Assembly: GCA_022729835.1 (NCBI GenBank)
Contig: DZBC01000048.1
Location: forward strand, 1-11,039
Source: Sulfuricurvum sp.
GTDB taxonomy: Bacteria; Campylobacterota; Campylobacteria; Campylobacterales; Sulfurimonadaceae
Length of the DNA: 11,039 nucleotides
Reading direction: 5' to 3'
In this document: piece by piece, positions 6,672 to 11,039 of the stretch
Layout of the letters: each line of letters opens with the position of its first letter
Numbering within the stretch: position 1 is the first letter of the stretch
Made by a program: the position numbers and the translations under genes
Notes under the pieces: model-generated
Database searches by the model: none
What the model saw: only the letters and a program-made list of their open reading frames with translations
What the model was told of the DNA's origin: nothing

Positions 6672-9092
6672 CTACCCGCGCCGCCGCGCAAACCCGAAGC
6701 CGCCAAGCCCCAGCAATAGGGCCAAAACGACAAAGCCCGGCAAACCAAAGAGCGGTACGGCGACCGTAGAAGAAGCCGCACGGTAGGCGCCGCCGGGGTC
6801 TCGCACTTCTCCGTTGAGCTGACCGTCTAGGTCAAACATACTATTGTCGGTAATAGAGAAGCTTACTTTGGTGTAGTTACCGCTTGAACTGTCTACCGCT
6901 GCGTTCATGTCGTACCAAGTACCGTTGATGTTTTTGGCATATCCGGTGATGGTCGTATCATAAGGGTAATAGAGGCTGATTTGAGCGGTGCCGCCGTTTG
7001 TGAGTCCTGAAACCGTAAAGCTCACGGTGCCATAAGGCAGGGTGATGGAGCCGCCGCTGCTCAGTGTGACGCTCTGCGCACCCGAAGCACTAGAGAGGCC
7101 GCTTAGGGTGGTGTTGCCCTGTGATTCGACGGTGACACTACCCACGTTGCCTACATCGCTTTGCTGCGCATCGGGGGTGGCGTCAAAGTTGCCATCGGCC
7201 GTGGGGTCTTCCTCTAGGCCGTCGTTGTCGCCTGATGGGGCGCTGCTGGATGATGAACTGCTCACCACCGATGAAGAGCTAGAGCTACTGCTCGAAGAGA
7301 TCACCGACGATGAGCTAGACGACGAGAGCGATGAGGAGCTTTCACTACTGCTTGAGGAGACAACCGCCTCATACCCAGAACCGTTGATATCAAAAGTGTA
7401 GGGGTTTTCATCGGCGTCACTGTTGGCGATGGAGACCGTGGCGGTGTGCGTGCCTGCGGTTGAGGGATCAAAGGTGATCGTGAAGGTAGTAGCGTACCCC
7501 GCGCCGACATAGACGTAACCGTTACGCAGTTGCGCAGCCGTATAGCCTCCTGATGTGCTAGGCTGCGCTGTGACGCTAAAGGCGCTGCTGCCTAAGAGCG
7601 CCACCGGCGGCGTACCCGTAAGGCTCAGCATCGCCGTACCGTTGTTCTCGATAGTAAAGGTACGCACGACGCTACCCGAAGCAATGTTTACGCTTCCAAA
7701 GTCACTGTGGTCGCTTGTGCTTGGGGTGGTGTCGCCGTCTGTAATCGACACACCGTTGCCCTTGACATTGATCTCAGCTACGGGGTCGTCGGAGGTGTTG
7801 TTATCGATGGTGATCGTCACATTCTTCTCATAAGACAAGCCACCGTTATCTGTCACTTTGACACAGATGCTATAGCTTGTACGGGTTTCGTAGTCAAACA
7901 CGACGGCGCTTTTGAGGGTAGGGGTCGCAATGCTAAAGTTGCCCTCCGCGCCCGTAGCGCCGTTACATGTAAGGCTAAAGGTGTGGGTATCGGCGCTGTT
8001 CGGGTCGGTGGCGTTCAGCTCGCCGATCACGGTGCCGATGGGGCTGTTCTCTGTGATGGCAGTATTACTAAGGTTCAGATCGGTAGGAGCACTATTCAAA
8101 GATCCAAGCGACCCGCGGACGCAACGCACATTAGGCGCATTGGCTGTTTTGGGGAGTATTTCGTCAAGACCCATATTGAACTCAATGGCCCACACATGGG
8201 AAGTATCAGAAGCATAGGTCGTGGAACTCCAGTACCAGTTCCTGCCGGCTTGGATAAACACAGGATCAATCGACGGTTCCGCCGTTGTACCGTCAACGAT
8301 GGAATGAAGCTCATTGATATTGGGCAATCGCCAGTCACTATAACCCAAATCGGTGAGATTTTCACAGTAGGCGAGCGCGTCATTCCAACTTCCTATATAG
8401 GGGTACTGTTCGTCTTCTTCGGAAGGGTTGTTGTCGAAATCGTCTTGCCACTGCAGGCCTGTGGCACTGTCGGTAACGATACCGTTCGAGCGAGAAAAGG
8501 TCGAATCTTCCAATGGTTCGCCACGGACACAACGCACGTAACTACTTTCGCTCTCTTCGGCCACCCCTTCGTGAGCGTAATAACCAGTGCAACCCCCCAG
8601 ACAAAAGTCATAATCAAGGAACGCCACCGTCCACACAGTATTATACTGCCAAAGAAAATCCGTCACCGTCCGGTAAAAGCCATCGGTACGGGTGGTACTT
8701 ACAAACGCATCATGGATCGCCGGACTGGGATAGGGTTTGGCGTAGTCCACGAGACTTTTGAGCTCACGGCGTGTGGGCAAACGCCAATCCTCATGTCCGG
8801 CAAGGGTGAGGCCTTCGCAATACCCAATCGCAGAGGCATGGTTGAGCGAGGGTACAGTGCCGCCGTTGTCGGCGTAGCTGTTTTGCCACATCAGGCCAAA
8901 GGTGTTGTCGGTGATGGTGCCATTGGCATTGGTCGTGAAGCTTTGCGCCAGACCGCTTTGGTACGCACCGTCGTCGCCTGCGGCGTATGTAACCGTCTGG
9001 CCGGTTTTGGGGAGGGGGTGGTCGGCAAAAGCATTATCGGCCAAGACCATTATGATAGTTGCAACAAAAAGTTTGTATTGTAACTTTTTCAT
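6672..9092 (-). CDS. Multidomain surface protein with two DUF1566 domains, choice-of-anchor domains and a CTERM-like sorting tail
   Basis: The 806-residue product starts with a Sec signal peptide (MKKLQYKLF, cleavage probably after AFA at 23). Then follow two DUF1566 (Lcl C-terminal-like) modules at about 60-191 and 200-327, each with a GLMWQ/GLQWQ strand, a DWRLP motif, and a final VRCVRG. A cadherin-like repeat spans about 336-430 (ITENSPIGTV, FDYET, VTDNGG), and a choice-of-anchor D/ASPM-like domain about 438-573. A polyserine linker is at 579-617. The segment DNDGLEEDPTADGNFD with TPDAQQ opens a choice-of-anchor U domain (to about 765). The tail has VPLFGLP, a hydrophobic helix and terminal FARRRG, the tripartite form of CTERM sorting signals. 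I infer an exported, probably surface-anchored or processed adhesin-like protein; ligand unknown. The ATG at 9092 has GGAGG 8 nt upstream and overlaps the preceding gene's stop (ATGA); an upstream in-frame TTG at 9107 lies on that site and is rejected. Confidence 0.85.
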   Translation of the reverse strand: MKKLQYKLFVATIIMVLADNAFADHPLPKTGQTVTYAAGDDGAYQSGLAQSFTTNANGTITDNTFGLMWQNSYADNGGTVPSLNHASAIGYCEGLTLAGHEDWRLPTRRELKSLVDYAKPYPSPAIHDAFVSTTRTDGFYRTVTDFLWQYNTVWTVAFLDYDFCLGGCTGYYAHEGVAEESESSYVRCVRGEPLEDSTFSRSNGIVTDSATGLQWQDDFDNNPSEEDEQYPYIGSWNDALAYCENLTDLGYSDWRLPNINELHSIVDGTTAEPSIDPVFIQAGRNWYWSSTTYASDTSHVWAIEFNMGLDEILPKTANAPNVRCVRGSLGSLNSAPTDLNLSNTAITENSPIGTVIGELNATDPNSADTHTFSLTCNGATGAEGNFSIATPTLKSAVVFDYETRTSYSICVKVTDNGGLSYEKNVTITIDNNTSDDPVAEINVKGNGVSITDGDTTPSTSDHSDFGSVNIASGSVVRTFTIENNGTAMLSLTGTPPVALLGSSAFSVTAQPSTSGGYTAAQLRNGYVYVGAGYATTFTITFDPSTAGTHTATVSIANSDADENPYTFDINGSGYEAVVSSSSSESSSSLSSSSSSSVISSSSSSSSSSVVSSSSSSSAPSGDNDGLEEDPTADGNFDATPDAQQSDVGNVGSVTVESQGNTTLSGLSSASGAQSVTLSSGGSITLPYGTVSFTVSGLTNGGTAQISLYYPYDTTITGYAKNINGTWYDMNAAVDSSSGNYTKVSFSITDNSMFDLDGQLNGEVRDPGGAYRAASSTVAVPLFGLPGFVVLALLLGLGGFGFARRRG
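7242..7358 (-). repeat. Polyserine-encoding tract
   Basis: About 39 codons, nearly all serine, with a few Val, Ile, Leu and Glu breaks. AGC, AGT and TCN codons are mixed, so the tract is selected as a peptide linker and is not a simple DNA microsatellite. It separates the folded outer domains from the anchoring domain. Confidence 0.85.
7963..7972. repeat. TTACATGTAA palindrome, copy 5 (in the surface-protein gene)
   Basis: This is a perfect copy; on the minus strand the context is AGCCTTACATGTAACG, read as Leu-Thr-Cys-Asn in the cadherin-like domain. Confidence 0.9.
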
Positions 9093-9550
9093 CGTTCCCA
9101 CCTCCAACTGCCGCTTTTCATAACAGGATTTGGATTATTACCTGTCCATGTGCCTATAATGGTTTTTGCATGTCCATCAATAGCCATATCGAATTTGCCG
9201 TTATGCGTTCGATGTTCTTGTGGATGATACCATCTACCGTATATGGTGTTCTCTTCAATTTTTCCATAAAGACGAAGTGCATTTTTGCATGGATGTGTCG
9301 CCTTATTCATAACACCTAAAACATACCTGTCAAACACAACATACAAACGTATCGACTCCGTATATTCTTGCCCATCATATGTAAATGTAGCGCTCCAAAC
9401 GCCTTCAAATCTATTCTTTGGAGAAAGCATACTACCAATGATATAGATGCATTGTTTTACAGTTTTTAGCACTCTTTTCAGATACGTGCCCAGAATGAGT
9501 CCATAAAAAAATATCAACATAGGACTCAAGAATATTTTTTCAAAATCCAT
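9089..9550 (-). CDS. Small membrane-anchored, beta-rich protein of unknown function
   Basis: The 153-residue protein has one clear N-terminal membrane helix (about 8-25), a basic, partly hydrophobic stretch to about 45, and then a domain rich in aromatic and beta-forming residues. Spaced tryptophan motifs mark that domain: FEGVW at 48-52, YGRWYHP at 104-110, GTWTGNN at 133-139 and GSWRWER at the end. The pattern of short antiparallel strands suggests a small barrel. I do not recognise a named family. Membrane-plus-barrel proteins such as the CBASS Cap15 receptors have a similar general plan, but no defence partner gene is here, so this is only a shape comparison. The ATG at 9550 with GGGGGAG just upstream is preferred over an in-frame GTG at 9577. 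Its stop overlaps the start of the surface-protein gene (ATGA), so the two are co-expressed. Base composition is clearly AT-richer than the next gene. Confidence 0.72.
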   Translation of the reverse strand: MDFEKIFLSPMLIFFYGLILGTYLKRVLKTVKQCIYIIGSMLSPKNRFEGVWSATFTYDGQEYTESIRLYVVFDRYVLGVMNKATHPCKNALRLYGKIEENTIYGRWYHPQEHRTHNGKFDMAIDGHAKTIIGTWTGNNPNPVMKSGSWRWER

Positions 9551-9599
9551 GACTCCCCCTGTTTTTTTTACTACCACCTTGCTGATACCGATGCTTAGG

Positions 9600-9605
9600 A
9601 TTGTA
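9600..9605 (-). promoter_or_regulatory. Possible -10 box for the membrane protein/surface protein pair
   Basis: TACAAT on the minus strand, 49 nt upstream of the chosen start at 9550. No -35 box is recognisable. This is weak evidence. Confidence 0.25.
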
Positions 9606-9643
9606 CAAGCATCCCATTATTTCGATGTCGTTTCTTGTCACAA

Positions 9644-9781
9644 CTACCATCCTTTCTTAGCATTGCCGCCTTGATTGCTTTTGCGATGCTCACCACTTGA
9701 CTTTTTTGGCTTACCTTGAGTGCCCCTATTTTCCCTATCGGAACCTTTACCCTTACGAGCATTATCAATCGGTTTAGACAT
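9644..9781 (-). CDS. Tiny basic Lys/Gly/Ser-rich protein
   Basis: The 45-residue product begins MSKPIDNARKGKGSDRENRG and ends GGNAKKGW. It is about one-third Lys/Arg, very low in hydrophobic residues and likely disordered, as in nucleic-acid-binding or stress-related small proteins; no family is recognised. The ATG at 9781 has AAAGGA about 7 nt upstream, better than a start at 9826. It is divergent from the XRE regulator gene, with two inverted repeats in the 99-nt gap, so it may be a target of that regulator. An overlapping frame (9595-9786) encodes a less plausible product lacking its own ribosome-binding site. Confidence 0.5.
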   Translation of the reverse strand: MSKPIDNARKGKGSDRENRGTQGKPKKSSGEHRKSNQGGNAKKGW

Positions 9782-9802
9782 AACATTTCCTTTGATTAAT
9801 TT

Positions 9803-9832
9803 CCCATAACGAGAAATATTACCCATTATGGG
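9803..9832. promoter_or_regulatory. Possible operator with CCCAT half-sites
   Basis: CCCATAA (9803-9809) is an inverted match to TTATGGG (9826-9832), and CCCATTATGGG (9822-9832) is itself a palindrome with a single central base. This gives three half-sites on about 10-nt periodicity upstream of the tiny basic gene. CCCATTAT also occurs at 9613-9620. Confidence 0.4.
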
Positions 9833-9849
9833 ATTAGTTAAAACTTAGT

Positions 9850-9871
9850 ATATGCATAATTTTTTGCATAT
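9850..9871. promoter_or_regulatory. Possible operator of the XRE regulator
   Basis: ATATGCA (9850-9856) and TGCATAT (9865-9871) are perfect inverted repeats 8 nt apart, ending 9 nt before the regulator start. The 15-bp centre-to-centre distance and the position over its likely promoter suit autoregulation by an XRE dimer. Confidence 0.45.
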
Positions 9872-9880
9872 CGGGTAAGA

Positions 9881-10258
9881 ATGGATGTCATCGACAAAAT
9901 CAATTTTCTACTAAAAGAGCGTCGTCTTTCCAAGAGAGATTTTGCACAACGATTGATTGCTCTTCAACCCAAACTAAAAAGAACTGGTGAAATTCCCACG
10001 GAATCAACCATCTATGGATATTTGAGCGGTGCAAGAGAACTCAAGATTGAGCTGATTCCCTATGTTGCTGAAGTGTTAAATGTAAAAGAGCAAGAGCTTT
10101 TCGAGTTTGACGTGGAGTACGCAAGTGACCACAATATTGAACGTTCAAAAGAGGTACGCGAAATCATTGCACTGCTCAGATATGTGCCATCCGCAAAAAT
10201 CAAAGAGTTCAAAGCCCGCTTAGAAGAATACAAAAGCTTGTTCGACAAAAATTATTGA
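9881..10258 (+). CDS. XRE-family helix-turn-helix transcriptional regulator
   Basis: The 125-residue protein has an N-terminal helix-turn-helix domain of the lambda-repressor/XRE type at about 5-70. It shows INFLLKERRLSKRDFAQRL for helices 1-2, then an extended loop (about residues 27-40), a recognition helix around STIYGYLSGAREL and the closing LIPYVAEVLNVKEQELF. The remaining C-terminal part (about 80-125) is charged and helical, probably for dimerisation, with no peptidase or ligand domain. The loop before the recognition helix is longer than in typical XRE proteins. The ribosome-binding site (GGGTAAG) is weak. The divergent arrangement with the tiny basic gene and the inverted repeats between them suggest local autoregulation. 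The gene is AT-rich like the rest of the right-hand accessory part. Confidence 0.85.
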   Translation: MDVIDKINFLLKERRLSKRDFAQRLIALQPKLKRTGEIPTESTIYGYLSGARELKIELIPYVAEVLNVKEQELFEFDVEYASDHNIERSKEVREIIALLRYVPSAKIKEFKARLEEYKSLFDKNY

Positions 10259-10274
10259 CAATATTTATCGTAGA

Positions 10275-10330
10275 TGCGCCAAAGAACGCTCTTTGACACA
10301 ACTACGGCGTGAAATCAAGGTGCCGATGGC
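10275..10330 (+). repeat. Direct repeat, left copy
   Basis: These 56 bp match 10915-10970 at 50 positions with no gaps, offset exactly 640 bp. In one plus frame both copies read CAKERSLTQLRREIK; here that frame ends soon after in VPMA and a TAA, and has no start codon after the in-frame TAG at 10221, so this copy is a fragment or not coding. It lies between the regulator gene and the convergent toxin gene. Confidence 0.8.
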
Positions 10331-10366
10331 ATAAGAGTAAATCAGAAAAGCATAGGGTTGGAAGAC

Positions 10367-10633
10367 TTACGGGAAGAACTTGTAAATATCCCTCCTGTGT
10401 AAAAAGCGGATAACGGTTATTTCACCCTCTTCATAGCAAAAACCCAAACGGTACTCGGCAATTTTGAGGCGGTAGTAAGCCTTGTGCCCTTTGAGTTTTT
10501 TGATGTTTGGAATATCTGCCAAACTATTTTGTGTTTCAAGTTCGATCAATTTGGCTTTGAGTTTGATCGCAACGCTTTGGTCATTGAGCTTTTCAATATC
10601 TTTTAAAAAACTCTTCTCAAAGCGTAGTGTCAT
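10367..10633 (-). CDS. RelE/ParE-superfamily toxin
   Basis: The 88-residue basic protein has the fold order of RelE/ParE toxins: the opening strand MTLRFEKSF, two helices (about 10-35), then the strand block YYRLKIAEYRLGFCYEEGEITVIRFLHRR and the ending DIYKFFP. Arg55, Arg62, His79, Arg80 and Tyr84 sit where RelE-type ribonucleases carry their catalytic and RNA-contact residues, so mRNA cleavage at the ribosome is more likely than gyrase inhibition, but this is inference. Its ATG overlaps the antitoxin stop (ATGA), the usual coupled order of antitoxin first. It stops 109 nt from the convergent regulator gene. Confidence 0.87.
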   Translation of the reverse strand: MTLRFEKSFLKDIEKLNDQSVAIKLKAKLIELETQNSLADIPNIKKLKGHKAYYRLKIAEYRLGFCYEEGEITVIRFLHRRDIYKFFP

Positions 10634-10836
10634 CTGATCGCATCAAGGGCTTGATACACTTCCTCTTTGGAAACAGTCTCGCCCTTTTGTGATGCTTCAA
10701 GGATCGCCCCAAAAGCCCTGTTTTCTAAGTCTTCACTAATCAATGTATAAAAATACTCTTTGATTCTCTCGGGCGTCTTGAACTGCTCGTAAAGAGCCTG
10801 CTCCAGCACCTGATTGTCGATATTCACAGCCAACAT
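10630..10836 (-). CDS. Antitoxin of the RelE/ParE-type pair
   Basis: The 68-residue acidic protein starts with a short strand (MLAVNID) and helices that suit a ribbon-helix-helix DNA-binding domain, followed by a C-terminal helix (KEEVYQALDAIR) that would wrap the toxin. The gene precedes the toxin with an ATGA overlap. AAGGAG at 5 nt from the ATG is a strong ribosome-binding site, and a perfect TATAAT lies 30 nt upstream. The family name is not certain; identity as an antitoxin rests mainly on size and position. Autorepression of the promoter would be expected. Confidence 0.78.
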   Translation of the reverse strand: MLAVNIDNQVLEQALYEQFKTPERIKEYFYTLISEDLENRAFGAILEASQKGETVSKEEVYQALDAIR

Positions 10837-10865
10837 GACGACTCCTTGGTATCGCGTTTGGTGCC

Positions 10866-10871
10866 ATTATA
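10866..10871 (-). promoter_or_regulatory. -10 box of the toxin-antitoxin operon
   Basis: A perfect TATAAT on the minus strand, 29 nt upstream of the antitoxin start. The -35 position at 17-nt spacing reads TTCTGC, a weak match. Confidence 0.6.
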
Positions 10872-10914
10872 ACACATGCCGATATGGTGCAGAATCGCTG
10901 CCTGTGATCATGAG

Positions 10915-10970
10915 TGCGCCAAAGAGCGCTCTTTGACACAACTACGGCGAGAGATCAAGGCGCTGGTGGC
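10915..10970 (+). repeat. Direct repeat, right copy
   Basis: This is the partner of 10275-10330 at 89% identity, bracketing the toxin-antitoxin pair. Here the frame reading CAKERSLTQLRREIK continues as ALVAWRFEDIF without a stop to the window edge, and opens at an ATG at 10876 that lacks a ribosome-binding site. Confidence 0.8.
10920..10935. repeat. 16-bp perfect palindrome in the right repeat
   Basis: CAAAGAGCGCTCTTTG is fully self-complementary. The left repeat has the same site at 10280-10295 with one base changed (A for G at 10286). It lies about 26 nt upstream of the toxin-antitoxin -35 position and could be a protein-binding site. Confidence 0.6.
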
Positions 10971-10997
10971 GTGGCGCTTTGAAGATATATTCTTCGC

Positions 10998-11003
10998 TAT
11001 AAT
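10998..11003 (+). promoter_or_regulatory. -10 box for the gene starting at the right edge
   Basis: A perfect TATAAT 33 nt before the ATG at 11037, followed by AAGGA at 11026-11030. No clear -35 box. Confidence 0.5.
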
Positions 11004-11036
11004 ACATCACTGCATCACTACACAAAAGGAACCGCT

Positions 11037-11039
11037 ATG
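11037..11039 (+). CDS. Start codon of a gene extending beyond the window
   Basis: Only the ATG is inside the window. It is supported by AAGGA six bases upstream and a TATAAT promoter element. Nothing can be said about the product. Confidence 0.5.

Noticed and set aside
7242..7358. Repetitive tract that could be taken for a CRISPR or tandem DNA repeat.
   Set aside because: The repetition is at the level of serine residues with varied codons; there are no spacers or constant repeat units.
7707..9083. A 458-codon open frame on the plus strand.
   Set aside because: It is antisense to the surface-protein gene, whose domains and signals are clear; the frame is a by-product of GC-rich codon use and has no recognisable protein features.
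9089..9550. Assigning the small membrane protein to a CBASS (Cap15-like) defence system.
   Set aside because: Only the general plan of helix plus beta-rich domain matches; there is one helix, not two, and no nucleotidyltransferase gene is in the window.
9595..9786. A 63-codon frame overlapping the tiny basic gene.
   Set aside because: The alternative frame has a better-placed ribosome-binding site and a coherent composition; both cannot easily be genes.
1..11039. tRNA, rRNA, riboswitch, insertion sequence or CRISPR array.
   Set aside because: Reading both strands, I found no tRNA cloverleaf, conserved riboswitch core, transposase gene or regularly spaced repeat.

Overview
The window looks like chromosomal DNA of a member of the Campylobacterota (the former epsilonproteobacteria), probably a free-living sulfur- or hydrogen-oxidising type with an unusually GC-rich core. 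The reasons are a short c553-like monohaem cytochrome, a CcoI/CcoS maturation pair for a cbb3 oxidase, a complete but rearranged ADP-heptose gene set, and a compact layout with ATGA overlaps. The genus cannot be fixed from the sequence alone.

Layout. Positions 1-1881 (minus strand) carry hldD followed by hldE; hldE runs off the left edge. Positions 2021-2317 (plus strand) carry a periplasmic cytochrome c with its own promoter and a terminator hairpin that faces the convergent operon. Positions 2352-6601 (minus strand) are a tightly packed operon read right to left: a 24-codon leader ORF, gmhA, gmhB, a 160-residue catalytic-domain-only asparaginase, ccoI and ccoS. Positions 6672-9550 (minus strand) encode a small one-helix membrane protein coupled by an ATGA overlap to an 806-residue multidomain surface protein with two DUF1566 modules, cadherin-like and choice-of-anchor domains, a polyserine linker and a CTERM-like sorting tail. 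Positions 9551-11039 are visibly AT-richer and accessory in character: a tiny basic protein divergent from an XRE-type regulator with inverted repeats between them, a RelE/ParE-type toxin-antitoxin pair flanked by 56-bp imperfect direct repeats, and the start codon of a further gene at the right edge.

How the genes work together. GmhA, HldE, GmhB and HldD together make ADP-L-glycero-D-manno-heptose for the lipopolysaccharide or lipooligosaccharide core, and all four are present here, though split into two blocks by respiratory genes. CcoI (copper import for the oxidase) and CcoS serve cbb3 cytochrome oxidase assembly, and the neighbouring cytochrome is a plausible electron carrier to that oxidase.

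The most striking unexplained signal is the perfect 10-bp palindrome TTACATGTAA. It occurs five times (1894, 5312, 5484, 5728, 7963), four times inside genes and in both reading frames that avoid a stop codon. About 0.01 copy is expected by chance. It behaves like a genome-wide DNA-level motif (uptake-sequence-like or HIP1-like) rather than an ordinary operator. Secondary points of interest are the leader ORF with its promoter-embedded inverted repeat, the asparaginase lacking its C-terminal domain, and the repeats flanking the toxin-antitoxin pair, whose differences look synonymous in one frame.
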